The notes: generated from the sequence alone by a model not told the origin. A DNA stretch of 34,260 nt from Deltaproteobacteria bacterium (GCA_019310975.1 JAFDDH010000025.1:1-34260), one strand, 5' to 3'. Counted from the stretch's first letter, positions 9,699-18,045 are shown. Numbers and translations: made by a program.

Positions 9699-12608
9699 AT
9701 GATCGGACCGATTCTGGGTGCGCTGGTGACCACGCTCGCACTCGGCGCGATCGGCAACGGCTGGCAGGAGACGATCGACCGCGTGGCGCCGGCGGTGGTG
9801 GTGATCCGGGTCAGCGTGCCCCGCGCTTTCGACACAGAGGTCACCGGTGCCTCCACGGCCACGGGTTTCGTGGTCGATGCGCAGCGGGGACTCATCCTCA
9901 CGAATCGGCACGTCGTGACTTCGGGCCCCGTAGTCGCTGAGGCCGTCTTCCTGAACCATGAGGAGGTGGACCTCGAGGCGGTCTACCGCGACCCCGTGCA
10001 TGATTTTGGCTTCTACCGCTTCGATCCCGCGGACGTGCGCTTCATGCAGATTCAGGAACTCGTCCTCGCGCCCGAGCGCGCCCGGGTCGGCACCGAAATC
10101 CGTGTGATGGGCAACGACGCCGGTGAGAAGCTCTCGATCCTGGCCGGCACCATTGCCCGCCTCGATCGCCCAGCGCCGGACTACGGTCCGAATACTTTCA
10201 ACGACTTCAACACCTTCTACATCCAGGCGGCATCGGGGACCTCGGGCGGGTCGTCCGGCTCACCTGTGATCGACGTCGAGGGCCGCGTCGTGGCCATCAA
10301 TGCCGGCGGCAAACGCATGGCCGCCTCGAGCTTCTTCCTGCCCCTCGATCGTGTCGCGCGCGCCCTGAGGCTCATCCAGGCAGGCGAGCCGGTCACCCGG
10401 GGTAGCCTGCAGACGGTCTTCGTCCACGAGCCCTACGACGAGGTGCGGCGCCTGGGGCTCCGCACGCAGACCGAGTCGGAGGTGCGCGACGCCTTCGCGG
10501 AGGGCACCGGCATGATCGTCGTGAGCGAGATCGTGCCGGGCGGGCCCGCGGACGGTCTGCTCGAGCCCGGAGATGTCGTGGTGCGGTTGGACGGCCAGCG
10601 GATCGACTCGTTCATCCCGCTCGAGACGGTGCTCGACGATCGTGTGGGCGAGAACGTCGTGTTCGACGTGGAGCGGGGCGGCGTGGCGTTGCGCCTCGAG
10701 CTGCCCGTGGGCGATCTGCACGCAATCACCCCCGATGCCTACGTGGAGCTCGGAGGTGCGGTTCTCAACACGCTCTCCTACCACCAGGCGCGCAACCATG
10801 GCGTGCCGGTGGGTGGTGTCTATCTCGCCAATCCCGGCTACACATTTTCGCGTGCGGGCCTGCCACCGGGGACCGTCATCACCCACGTGGACGGCGTGGA
10901 GATTTCGACCCTCGAGGCCTTCGAGGCCGAGATGACGGGCTTTGCCGATGGAGCGCGTGTCCCGCTTCGCTACTACCTGCTCGACAATCCGCGTGCCCCC
11001 GGCGTCGCGGTGGTGCGCATCGATCGGCGTTGGTTCACGATGCAGCGCTGCGTGCGCGACGACACTCGGGGTCGCTGGCCCTGCCAGCTCGCGGCAGAGC
11101 CACCGCCTGCCACGCCCCGGGAGCCGGCGAGCACCCACTTTCGGACTGAAGGCCCCCGGGCGGTCCGCGAAATCACGCCCTCGTTGGTGATGGTCGACTA
11201 CGACATCCCCTACCGGCTCGACGGTGTGCACGGCGACCGATTTCACGGGGCGGGGTTGGTGGTGGACGCCGAGCGCGGGCTGGTCGTGGTCGATCGCGAG
11301 ACCGTGCCGGTCGCGTTGGGCGACCTCTCGCTGATCTTTGCCGGCTCGGTTCGCGTGCCCGGTGCGGTGGTCTATCTCCACCCCGAGCACAATCTGGCCG
11401 TAGTCCGCTACGACCCAGCGCTGGTCGGCGAAACGCCCGTTCGCTCGGCCACCCTGCGCGACGACGAGGTAGAGCGCGGTGAGCGCGTCTGGCTCGTGGG
11501 CCTGACGGGTGGGCAGCGAGTGGTTTCACGGGAGACGAAGATCGCGCGCCGTGAGCCGCTCTCCATGCCCCCCAACTATCCGCCGCGCTTTCGTGAGACC
11601 AACGTCGAGCTGGTCACACTCGAGGACACCACACCCACGGTCGGTGGTGTCCTCACGGACAAGAAGGGGCGTGTGTGGGCATTCTGGGCGTCATTCACGA
11701 CCGGCCACGGCAAGAGCATCGAGTCGTTCTTCGCGGGGCTGCCCGTGCGCCAGATCCGCCAGATCGTGGATCCGTTGCGCGGCGGGCGGCCCGTCCGTTG
11801 GCGTTCGCTCTCGGTGGATCTCCGGCCTCTGACACTTTCCGAAGCGCGCAGCCGCGGGCTCTCGTCCGAGCAGGCGACCCGTCTGGAGGAGCACGATCCC
11901 GAGGGCCGGCGCGTTCTCTCGATCGTGAACCTCACGGCGGGCAGCCCGTCGGCCGAGTGGCTGCGCCCCGGCGACCTGCTCCTGGCCATCGACGGTGAAC
12001 CCGTCACGCGCTTCTACGACGTCGAGCGCGCCTCGATGCGCGAGCGAGTCTCGCTGCGGGTGCTGCGCGACGGCGAGGAGCTCGATCTCGTCGTGCCCAC
12101 GGAGTTGCTCTCGGGCTCGGGGACGACACGGGCGTTGCTGTGGGCGGGCGCACTGCTACAGGAGCCGCCGCGCGCCCTGGCGCGTCAACGCTATATCGCG
12201 CCCGGTGGAGTCTATGTGGCGCGATATTGGTACGGATCGCCGGCCGACCGTTACGGGATCCAGGCCACACGGCGCATTCTTGCGGTGGATGGTGTGCCGA
12301 CTCCGGATCTCGACGCCCTACTGGCCGTCGTCGTCGACAAGCCGGATCGCGGCTCACTGCGCCTCAAGCTGCAGGATCTCGACGGGCGCATCGAGGTCAC
12401 GACCTTGAAGCTGGACCTCCACTACTGGCCCACCTACGAGCTGCGGCAGTCCGGAGACGGCTGGGTGCGCGAGCGAGTGGAGGGCGCAGCCAGCTCAGAC
12501 GAGCCGGTTGAGCATCAGGGTGGCGATGCCCAGGAACGAGAAGAACCCGAGCGCGTCGGTGCAGAACGTGACGATCACGCCCGAGCCGAGCGCGGGATCC
12601 TGCCCTAG
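9699..12608 (+). CDS. Double-domain HtrA/Deg serine protease with four PDZ-like domains (Nma111/Deg7 architecture)
   Basis: 969 residues. A short hydrophobic N-terminus (3-19) may be a signal or anchor. The first trypsin-like domain has a full triad: His71 in LTNRHVV, Asp102 in [11 protein letters not shown], and Ser186 in GGSSGSPV. The oxyanion region and the following [12 protein letters not shown] and [14 protein letters not shown] match yeast Nma111 more than DegP. PDZ-like domains lie at about 255-345 and 350-450. A second protease-like domain (about 490-690) has lost the triad: RETVP replaces the His motif and TTPTVGGVL the Ser motif. Two further PDZ-like domains follow (about 730-810, 840-925). 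This is the layout of eukaryotic Nma111 and plant Deg7. A G-rich ribosome-binding region precedes ATG 9699. The last 38 codons lie antisense to the end of mgtE and encode a charged tail. The likely role is envelope protein quality control; the substrate is unknown. Confidence 0.9.
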   Translation: MIGPILGALVTTLALGAIGNGWQETIDRVAPAVVVIRVSVPRAFDTEVTGASTATGFVVDAQRGLILTNRHVVTSGPVVAEAVFLNHEEVDLEAVYRDPVHDFGFYRFDPADVRFMQIQELVLAPERARVGTEIRVMGNDAGEKLSILAGTIARLDRPAPDYGPNTFNDFNTFYIQAASGTSGGSSGSPVIDVEGRVVAINAGGKRMAASSFFLPLDRVARALRLIQAGEPVTRGSLQTVFVHEPYDEVRRLGLRTQTESEVRDAFAEGTGMIVVSEIVPGGPADGLLEPGDVVVRLDGQRIDSFIPLETVLDDRVGENVVFDVERGGVALRLELPVGDLHAITPDAYVELGGAVLNTLSYHQARNHGVPVGGVYLANPGYTFSRAGLPPGTVITHVDGVEISTLEAFEAEMTGFADGARVPLRYYLLDNPRAPGVAVVRIDRRWFTMQRCVRDDTRGRWPCQLAAEPPPATPREPASTHFRTEGPRAVREITPSLVMVDYDIPYRLDGVHGDRFHGAGLVVDAERGLVVVDRETVPVALGDLSLIFAGSVRVPGAVVYLHPEHNLAVVRYDPALVGETPVRSATLRDDEVERGERVWLVGLTGGQRVVSRETKIARREPLSMPPNYPPRFRETNVELVTLEDTTPTVGGVLTDKKGRVWAFWASFTTGHGKSIESFFAGLPVRQIRQIVDPLRGGRPVRWRSLSVDLRPLTLSEARSRGLSSEQATRLEEHDPEGRRVLSIVNLTAGSPSAEWLRPGDLLLAIDGEPVTRFYDVERASMRERVSLRVLRDGEELDLVVPTELLSGSGTTRALLWAGALLQEPPRALARQRYIAPGGVYVARYWYGSPADRYGIQATRRILAVDGVPTPDLDALLAVVVDKPDRGSLRLKLQDLDGRIEVTTLKLDLHYWPTYELRQSGDGWVRERVEGAASSDEPVEHQGGDAQEREEPERVGAERDDHARAERGILP

Positions 12609-13847
12609 CGCCTTCAGGATCAGCGGAATTGCGGCGCCGATCAGACTCGCCATCGTCATCGTGATCATCATCGCCATCCACAGCACCAATCCCATGATCG
12701 GATTGCCCAGCCACAGGTAGACGATCAGGCCACTGAGTGCGCCGGCCGTGACACCCACCATCAGCCCCACGGTCATCTCCTTGCCCACGGCGCGCAGGCC
12801 AGTCGAGAACTCGATCTCGCCCAGTGCGATGCTGCGCGTGATCACGGTGAGCGTCTGGATGCCGCCGTTGCCACCCATGCCAGCGACCACGGGCAAGAAG
12901 ACGGCCAGCGAAACCATGCGCTCGATCGTGGCTTCGAAGAGGCCGACCACCGACGCGGCCGCAAAGACCGTCACCAGATTCAAGAGCATCCAGGGTAGAC
13001 GCTTGCGGACAGAGAGACGCGCCGAGCTGAAGACGCGATCCTCCTCCGAAAGACCGGCGAGGTGGTAGATGTCCTCGGTGGCCTCCTCGGTGATCACATC
13101 GATGACGTCGTCGACGGTAATGATGCCGAGCATGCAGCCGTCCGCATCGGTCACGGGAATCGCCAGCAGGTCGTAGCGAGCGACGAGCCGCGCAACCTCC
13201 TCCTGGTCCGCATCGGCCGGGGAGCTGATCGTCTCGGCGATCATCAGATCGCCGCAGAGCGCGTCGGACGGGGATGACACCAGCCGTCGGATCGGAACGA
13301 CGCCCTGTAGCTGGCGCTGGTCGTTGACCACATAGAGGTAGAGGATCGGGTCCGCGGATTCGCCGGTGGCGCGGATCGAGTCGATCGCCTCCTGGGCGGT
13401 CATCTTCTGGTCGAGCGCCAGGAAGTTGGTCGTCATCGCGCGGCCGGCGCTCTCCGGCGGATAGAGCTCGGCGTGGCGCAACTCGTCGCGTTTGCCGAGA
13501 GGCATGCGCTCGAGCACGGTCTCGCGTCGCTCGTCCGGCAGGTGCCCGGCCAGCAGGAGCAGATCGTCGATCTCGAGGCGTGCCAGCACATCGGCCAGGC
13601 GTTGATCGCCGATCGCCTCGAAGATCTCGGGCAGCATCTCGGGTGGCAACTCGGCCAGCAGTGTGGCGGCCCGGTGCTGCCGGAAGAGCAGGTCGATGAC
13701 CAGCCGGATCTCGTCGGGGGTCAGATCGGCGAGTAGCGGGCCCAGGTCGGCCGGGTGGACGCGCGCCAGCAGGCGCTCAGCGCGTGCGTGGGCGCCGCTC
13801 GAGAGCAGGCGCCGGATGATCCGGGTTGTGACGACGGGGTTCGCCAT
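12495..13847 (-). CDS. mgtE: Magnesium transporter MgtE
   Basis: A 450-residue Mg2+ channel/transporter. The N-terminal helical MgtE domain (about 20-130) is followed by paired CBS domains (about 135-255; [31 protein letters not shown]). These sense cytoplasmic Mg2+. A five-helix pore follows (about 285-450) with [19 protein letters not shown] and the terminal [12 protein letters not shown] typical of the family. The frame is open for 53 further codons upstream, but these are Arg/Ser/Pro-rich and unlike MgtE; ATG 13847 with GGAG about 9 nt upstream gives the standard length. The gene converges on the HtrA gene and their ends overlap by 114 nt. Identification is secure. Confidence 0.95.
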   Translation of the reverse strand: MANPVVTTRIIRRLLSSGAHARAERLLARVHPADLGPLLADLTPDEIRLVIDLLFRQHRAATLLAELPPEMLPEIFEAIGDQRLADVLARLEIDDLLLLAGHLPDERRETVLERMPLGKRDELRHAELYPPESAGRAMTTNFLALDQKMTAQEAIDSIRATGESADPILYLYVVNDQRQLQGVVPIRRLVSSPSDALCGDLMIAETISSPADADQEEVARLVARYDLLAIPVTDADGCMLGIITVDDVIDVITEEATEDIYHLAGLSEEDRVFSSARLSVRKRLPWMLLNLVTVFAAASVVGLFEATIERMVSLAVFLPVVAGMGGNGGIQTLTVITRSIALGEIEFSTGLRAVGKEMTVGLMVGVTAGALSGLIVYLWLGNPIMGLVLWMAMMITMTMASLIGAAIPLILKALGQDPALGSGVIVTFCTDALGFFSFLGIATLMLNRLV

Positions 13848-14228
13848 GGCCGAGCTCCGGCCTGCCGGGCTTGCCCCGCTTCCCCGTGTGGCAGCCAGGG
13901 GAGGCGAGCGTGCCCGACACACCACACAGCGGGATGTGTCCGCGGATCCCGGGTGCCGTGGGTCGCTCTGGACCGGGCGCCGCCGCCGCGTGTCCGCTGC
14001 GCCCATTCGGTACCCCAGTTTGCGGGGTTTCTCTACCCCGCCGCCGCGGCTGTGCCCGTGGTGGCCCGGCCTTCGCGGTCGGATTCGGGGCCATACACGC
14101 CCACCGGACGGATTTTTCGCATCGGACTGTAAAGCCTGCCGGTGTGCTGCCGATCAGGGGGGTACGGGACGCCAAAGGGGCGTTCGGGCCGGTGGGCACC
14201 GGCCTTCGCAACCGGGGGGAGGCGAGAG
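13848..14228. other. Divergent intergenic region between mgtE and the HprK-like gene
   Basis: This 381-nt gap must hold promoters for both divergent genes. I see small hairpins such as GGGGT/ACCCC around 14030-14045 and a -10-like TGTAAA near 14127-14134 on the plus strand. A magnesium-sensing leader would be plausible upstream of mgtE, but I could not identify the conserved M-box elements. No gene is convincing. Confidence 0.4.
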
Positions 14229-15143
14229 ATGGGACGCACACGACTGCGGGGGATCGAGATCGCGGGGATCGTGCTGGCCGTGGAGTCACCGCCGGGCTTC
14301 CAGTGGAATTGGCCGGAGCAGGGACTGGGCGAGCTGGCCTGCGCGCCCAGTGAACCGGAGATCCACATCGGCGTCACGGTTGGCGAGGTCGTTCCGCCGC
14401 AGGGGTCGCCCATCACCTATTCATTCGACGGCGGCACTTTTGACGTGGACCGTGTGGGCGGCGAATGGATCGTGGCTGTCCACGGTACGCGGCAGCCCTT
14501 CGAGCGTCTCGCGCGCTTCGATGCCGACTTTACCGTTGGGCACGTCGTCGTATCGCCGGGCGCCGTGCAGGCCTGCGCGCATCCCTTGGTCGGTCCGCTG
14601 CTCGACTTGATTCTGATTCATCGTTTGATCGCCCTGGGCGGTCTGGTCCTGGAGGGCACCGCCGTGATCGAGAATGGGCGCGCGCTCGCGCTGATCGCCG
14701 GCGACGCCGGTGCAGAGCAGCCCGCGGACGTGCCGAAGAGCTGGCGGCGGATTGCCGCGCCGGGCCAATCGTTCACGCCGGGTAGCCGATTCGCGTTGCG
14801 GATCGAGGACTCGCGCGTGCGTGTCCACGGTCTGCCGGGTCGGCGGGGCGCGGCGGCCACGGCACTGAGTGGACGACTCGAGGCCATCCATCTCATCGCG
14901 CGAAGCTCTCAGATGTTCGCCGATACGGTCTCCGGCGACGACGCCGCCGATATCCTATTGGAGCACGTGTACGCACCCGTTCACGATCCGGACTGCACAG
15001 AACGCTTGATGACGGCCGCGGCGCGTGTCGCGTCTCGCGTGCCCGTGATGCGCCTCGGTATGCCCGAGGAGCAGCGGGTCGTCCCATTTGCTTGGGGCAA
15101 AAGGCGGGCCGCGCTCGGCTTTGCACCGCCCCCGGTCGGTTGA
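14229..15143 (+). CDS. HPr-kinase-like (HprK-related) protein with a degenerate P-loop
   Basis: 304 residues. The middle part, HRLIALGGLVLEGTAVIENG followed by RALALIAGDAGAEQ, matches the pattern of HprK-type kinases: a strand, an alanine-rich helix and then the P-loop, usually written GPSGAGKST. Here the loop reads GDAGAEQ and lacks the Gly-Lys-Ser/Thr that binds ATP phosphates. The next segment, FALRIEDSRVRVHG, sits where these proteins have the L(S/T)DDxV Walker-B-like motif. HprK-related proteins of this kind often accompany peptide-modification or PqqD-like genes, but none is present here. ATG 14229 is chosen because GGAGG lies 6-7 nt upstream; an open frame extends further back without a ribosome-binding site. 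The family assignment is moderate and function is unknown. Catalytic kinase activity is doubtful. Confidence 0.6.
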   Translation: MGRTRLRGIEIAGIVLAVESPPGFQWNWPEQGLGELACAPSEPEIHIGVTVGEVVPPQGSPITYSFDGGTFDVDRVGGEWIVAVHGTRQPFERLARFDADFTVGHVVVSPGAVQACAHPLVGPLLDLILIHRLIALGGLVLEGTAVIENGRALALIAGDAGAEQPADVPKSWRRIAAPGQSFTPGSRFALRIEDSRVRVHGLPGRRGAAATALSGRLEAIHLIARSSQMFADTVSGDDAADILLEHVYAPVHDPDCTERLMTAAARVASRVPVMRLGMPEEQRVVPFAWGKRRAALGFAPPPVG

Positions 15144-15250
15144 TGCCCCAGTTGGGGTATGCGGGTAGTTGACCCCAGTTGAACCCGCTTCAGAGAAGCT
15201 GGGAATTGTTGGGATCCGCTTCCTTGAAGCGCGGTCGTGTGCGGGATCCC

Positions 15251-15278
15251 TTGACCCCCTGGGGCCAGGCTCTAGACT
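15251..15278 (+). promoter_or_regulatory. Candidate sigma-70 promoter for khpA
   Basis: TTGACC (15251-15256), 16-bp spacer, TAGACT (15273-15278). It lies about 165 nt before the khpA ATG in a 299-nt gap. The match to the -35 (5/6) and -10 (4/6) hexamers is good for this GC-rich genome. Confidence 0.5.
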
Positions 15279-15442
15279 GGATTTCGTTCCAGCAGAAATG
15301 TGTCCCCGTAGCAGAATCCAGGTCACAGAAAGTGTTTGTTGGGCGTAGACTGAGCTAGGGAATTGCATCGTGGTTGCCGGGGCGCAGTGGTGGAGATTCT
15401 AGATGGCTTCACGTCGCCGTGGTTGAAGCGGAGAGTCGAATT

Positions 15443-15679
15443 ATGATGAAGCAGCTGATTGAGGACATTGTGAAGGCCTTGGTCGATCAGCCAACCGAGG
15501 TCCAGATCAAGGAAGTGATCGGGGATCATGCGCACGTGCTCGAGCTGCGTGTCGCGAAAGAGGATCTCGGCAAGGTGATCGGGAAGGGGGGCGCGCACGC
15601 ATCAGCGATTCGAACGCTGATGGCGGCCGCCAGCGGCAAGGAGAAGAAGCGCTACATCCTCGAGATCATCGAGTACTGA
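15443..15679 (+). CDS. khpA: KH-domain RNA-binding protein KhpA
   Basis: 78 residues, the normal size of KhpA (YlqC/YlxQ-type KH protein). MKQLIEDIVKALVD opens the domain; the RNA-contacting GxxG loop is GKGG (47-50) in KVIGKGG, followed by AIRTLM. It binds RNA in the cytoplasm, in many bacteria as a heterodimer with KhpB/Jag, and influences translation and cell elongation. Two ATGs occur in tandem (15443, 15446); GGAGAG lies 7 nt before the first. In many genomes khpA sits between rpsP and rimM, but here those neighbours are absent and it stands alone behind its own candidate promoter. An open frame extends upstream without a start signal and is not used. Confidence 0.92.
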   Translation: MMKQLIEDIVKALVDQPTEVQIKEVIGDHAHVLELRVAKEDLGKVIGKGGAHASAIRTLMAAASGKEKKRYILEIIEY

Positions 15680-15847
15680 GCGCCACGCTCGCGCCGGCGC
15701 GTCGCCGGTGCGCCCGATCGAAGCGAGAGAGACCCGGCCCCCGTCTTGGAGAACCTCGACCGGATGGCGGTATCGGCCCGTCGCTCGTATCCCGGCCATC
15801 GGAGCACGCCTCGGTGCAGACGCCTCGGATCCAGGCACCCTTCACCC

Positions 15848-16483
15848 TTCACGCTTGGCGCACAGATCGAAGCCCGTGCGTTCGATTCCGATCTCGCCGA
15901 TCGCGTGCTGCTGCGCGACCGCGACCGCACTTGGACGCATCGCCAGTACCGTGACTAGGCCGTCCGCTACGCGCACTCTCTTCTCGGCCGACTCGGGCCG
16001 GGTGATGACGATCGGCCCGGTCACGTGGCGATGCTGCTCGGCAACCACCTCGAGCACCTCGAGCTGCTCGCGCTATTCGGGGGCTGTGGCTACGCGGGCC
16101 ATACACTCTTCGGCATCCACAACAACCACTTCAAGCTGATGGCGATCGGTCTGGCCGTCTCGCGCAACCTGGAGCTCACGCCGGACGATTGCGGGTATGC
16201 GTGCATGCCGCTCTTTCACTCGAATGCGATGTTCATCGGATTCGTGCCGGCCTTGTACGCCGGAGCCTCGATCGGCCCGCGCGAGCGTTTCAGTGCAAGC
16301 AGTTTCTTGCCCGATGTGCTGCGCCATGGCGTCCGCTTCTGGAACCATGTCGGAGAGCCCGTCCACGCTACTTCCGGAAGCCCGGCGACACGACCTACCT
16401 ACCACGCGTTTTTTGCCGACGACTTCAGGCGCCTGCGTGAGGACTTCGTGGCCACGGAGCGGGCCGACCGGCTCGACCGCTGA
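15848..16483 (+). pseudogene. Remnant of an AMP-dependent acyl-CoA synthetase (FadD-like) gene
   Basis: Recognisable pieces of a fatty-acid CoA ligase appear in order but broken. FTLGAQIEARA and TWTHRQYRD are followed by an in-frame TAG (15956-15958), then AVRYAHSLLG and AMLLGNHLEHLELLALFGG. GCGYAGHTLFGIHN is joined directly near 16121 to NHFKLMAIGLAVSRNLEL. In intact relatives those parts are separated by about 100 residues that include the TSGTTGxPK AMP-binding motif. PLFHSNAMFIGFVPAL and VRFWNHVGEPVH follow. The C-terminal piece RYFRKPGDTTYLP lies in another frame, and FADDFRRLREDF returns to the first. Roughly 210 of about 540 residues remain. The wreck shows one stop, at least two deletions and two frame changes, so it cannot encode an active enzyme. 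The upstream part (15680-15847) is also unreadable. Confidence 0.85.
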
Positions 16484-16557
16484 GGCACACACCGGCCGTG
16501 GGTGTACGGGACTGCAACCCGTGATGACGAGTTCGTAACTCATCATGCCGTAGCCGG

Positions 16558-16591
16558 ATGCGGGGCGAGGGGCCGTCCCCTCGTATCGCAT
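16558..16591 (+). other. Strong imperfect hairpin between the pseudogene and the sigma-54 promoter
   Basis: ATGCG (16558-16562) pairs with CGCAT (16587-16591). Inside it CGAGGGG (16566-16572) pairs with CCCCTCG (16577-16583) around a CCGT loop, with a symmetric 3-nt internal loop. It may be the old terminator of the decayed acyl-CoA synthetase gene or an insulating hairpin. It ends 31 nt before the -24 element of the next promoter. A second imperfect hairpin (ATGA-C-GAGTT with AACTC-A-TCAT) lies near 16523-16547. Confidence 0.5.
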
Positions 16592-16621
16592 GCTTGGAGC
16601 CGCTTCTGCCGGTTCCTACTC

Positions 16622-16637
16622 TGGCACGACACTTGCG
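16622..16637 (+). promoter_or_regulatory. Sigma-54 (RpoN) -24/-12 promoter upstream of the TPR gene
   Basis: TGGCACG (16622-16628), four bases, TTGC (16633-16636). This matches the RpoN consensus TGGCACG-N4-TTGCW at every position except the last (G instead of A/T). The invariant GG and GC are exactly spaced. Transcription would start about 12 nt downstream, near 16648, giving a leader of about 95 nt before the TPR gene. Activation would need an enhancer-binding protein, and none is encoded in the window. Confidence 0.75.
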
Positions 16638-16742
16638 TTCCTCTCGAATGCCGGGTGTCCGCAGACGCCTGTGCGGCGCAAGCGCGTGGACGATCAGGAT
16701 CGGGTCGAAGGGCTGGAGAAGGGCTGGAGAGGGTAGAGGGCA

Positions 16743-17240
16743 ATGACGGCGATACAGACCGAGGGCGATATCTACGCGCCCTCCATCCGCGAGCTGCTCG
16801 ACACGGGCTGCTCACTCTTCGAGGGCGGCAATCCTGCGGCGGCATTGATTCCGCTCCGCGACGCCTTTCAGCGCGAGCGCAACAACGCGCGCATCCGTTC
16901 CTATTACGGGCTGTGTCTCGGCTTGGTGGAGCGACGCTTCGAGGAGTCCGTCGAGCTCTGCCAGTCCGCCGCACAGCAGGAATTCTTCAATCCGGATCTC
17001 TACCTGAACCTGGCTCGCTTGCACCTGGGCTTCGGATTCAAAGTCGAGGGCGTGCGCTACCTGCGCCGCGGATTGATGATCGATCCGGGCAATCTCGCGA
17101 TCCTGGACATGCTGCAGAGCCTCGGCGATCGTCGCTTGCCGGTACTCGGCTTCCTACCGCGCAAGCACCCGGTCAACCGCTGGCTCGGCACTCTGCGCTA
17201 TCGAGTTGCGCGCAGCGTCGGCTTCCGCTGGGCCACCTGA
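16743..17240 (+). CDS. Small tetratricopeptide-repeat protein, sigma-54-dependent
   Basis: 165 residues. Residues 17-120 form about three TPR-like helical pairs: LLDTGCSLFEGGNPAAALIP, ARIRSYYGLCLGLVERRFEE and PDLYLNLARLHLGFGFKVEG. RRGLMIDPGN ends the last repeat. A basic C-terminal tail (RKHPVNRWLGTLRYRVARSV) follows. There is no signal peptide, so it should be a cytoplasmic scaffold or adaptor. GAGGG lies 3-4 nt before ATG 16743, and a near-consensus sigma-54 promoter lies 106 nt upstream. Its role is unknown. TPR proteins of this kind often serve motility, secretion or stress regulons, which RpoN commonly controls, but that link is inference. It is followed 130 nt later by the bS22 gene. 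Confidence 0.85.
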   Translation: MTAIQTEGDIYAPSIRELLDTGCSLFEGGNPAAALIPLRDAFQRERNNARIRSYYGLCLGLVERRFEESVELCQSAAQQEFFNPDLYLNLARLHLGFGFKVEGVRYLRRGLMIDPGNLAILDMLQSLGDRRLPVLGFLPRKHPVNRWLGTLRYRVARSVGFRWAT

Positions 17241-17278
17241 CCCGCGGGGTAGCAGGCTCTCGCGCGCAATCGCCCGGC

Positions 17279-17308
17279 TTGACTGGAGCGGGGCGACTGG
17301 ACTATCCC
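17279..17308 (+). promoter_or_regulatory. Candidate sigma-70 promoter for the bS22 gene
   Basis: TTGACT (17279-17284) and TATCCC (17303-17308) with 18-bp spacing, 62 nt before the bS22 start codon. The -35 element is good (5/6) and the -10 weak. Confidence 0.35.
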
Positions 17309-17370
17309 TTAGCGCCGATTCCAGAGACCACCGACACGCCAGTCGGTGCTTCGCGCAGCCGAGGTGAACC

Positions 17371-17457
17371 GTGGGAAGCGTGATCAAGAAGCGCCGCAAG
17401 AAGATGCGCAAGCACAAGCAGCGCAAGCTCCTAAGGCGCCAGCGCCACAAGAAGTAG
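17371..17457 (+). CDS. Small ribosomal protein bS22-like (AURKAIP1/COX24 domain), 28 residues
   Basis: GTG at 17371 opens a 28-codon frame ending TAG at 17455-17457. The product begins MGSVIKKRRKKMRKHKQRK and ends LLRRQRHKK. MGSV(I/V)KKRRKxMxKxKxRKLLRxxRxxR is the signature of the AURKAIP1/COX24 family. In mycobacteria this family is the 33-residue ribosomal protein bS22, and in Bacteroidetes a similar short protein is annotated. A Shine-Dalgarno GAGGTGA ends 3 nt before the GTG. Of 28 residues, 16 are Lys, Arg or His, and none is acidic, as expected for an rRNA-binding peptide of the small subunit. It is easily missed because of its size. It ends 8 bp short of the TTTAACGCGGC hairpin region. 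Identity is strong by sequence; ribosomal location is inferred from the family. Confidence 0.85.
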   Translation: MGSVIKKRRKKMRKHKQRKLLRRQRHKK

Positions 17458-17467
17458 GCGTTGTTTA

Positions 17468-17486
17468 ACGCGGCCTTGCGCCGCGT
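17468..17486 (+). terminator. Hairpin after the bS22 gene
   Basis: ACGCGGC (17468-17474), loop CTTGC, GCCGCGT (17480-17486): a perfect 7-bp GC-rich stem beginning 10 nt after the stop codon. There is no T-run behind it, so it may terminate inefficiently or only protect the transcript end. Confidence 0.5.
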
Positions 17487-17804
17487 GCCGTCAGGTTCTC
17501 CGGCCAGCCCCCCCCGGCTCACCCGAGCGTGTGCGGCGGCGCGTAGGTCGTTCGATTCGCTGCGCGCGCTTCGCTCTCGCTCGGTGTCCAGCGATCTCTC
17601 GCGCGACAGGGTTCGGCATCGTGGCGGTGCGCGTCAGTGCGCGAGCGCTGTGTCGACGCGGATCGACGCGTGTGTGCGCGCCGGCGCTGTGTGCAGCGGG
17701 TGATCAGAGTCGATGTCTCTCATTTCACGCCAACATTCGTAGGAAGTTTGGGTTGTCATCCGCAGTTTTGATGCCCATCGTATTGTTTTTTTTGGGCTAA
17801 TTAC
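17487..17804. other. Intergenic stretch upstream of the histone-like gene, AT-rich at its end
   Basis: No gene recognised. Composition changes from GC-rich to distinctly AT-rich at about 17705-17825, including an eight-T run near 17785-17793. Such a block is unusual in this window and probably belongs to the promoter region of the histone-like gene. Confidence 0.5.
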
Positions 17805-17833
17805 TTGACGCGTATGAAATTACGGTGTTAGGG
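17805..17833 (+). promoter_or_regulatory. Candidate promoter of the histone-like gene
   Basis: TTGACG (17805-17810), 17-bp spacer, TTAGGG (17828-17833), immediately downstream of an AT-rich tract that could act as an UP element or nucleoid-protein site. It would give a leader of about 205 nt before ATG 18046. The -35 is near-consensus, the -10 poor. Confidence 0.4.
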
Positions 17834-17962
17834 TCACCCGCAACAATCGCTCTAGTGTCGCGGATTGCGGCGAGAAGGTCGGAGCTTTGCCTTCAAGTCG
17901 TACACTTCGTCCACCGATGAAGGGGCAGCATACGGTCTTGCAAGTCCCCGTCTTCAGTGATT

Positions 17963-17983
17963 GATCGGGTATTTCGCCCGATC
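17963..17983 (+). promoter_or_regulatory. Leader hairpin in front of the histone-like gene
   Basis: GATCGGG (17963-17969), 7-nt loop, CCCGATC (17977-17983). The right arm is also the left half of the palindrome CCCGATCGGG (17977-17986), so two alternative pairings are possible in the long leader. A regulatory switch is conceivable but not demonstrated. Confidence 0.35.
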
Positions 17984-18045
17984 GGGCACCGGACGGATAG
18001 ACCGTGGCATGTGAGTGTTGAACAACCAGGGGGGTGACCCAAGAA

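Noticed and set aside
13848..14228. Magnesium riboswitch (M-box) or other riboswitch in the mgtE leader
   Set aside because: The position would fit, but I could not find the conserved M-box core on the minus strand. Only small generic hairpins are visible. A covariance-model search would settle it.
16523..16547. tRNA-like or attachment-site palindrome (ATGA-C-GAGTT / AACTC-A-TCAT)
   Set aside because: No cloverleaf, no anticodon context, and no integrase nearby. Kept only as an imperfect hairpin near the pseudogene.
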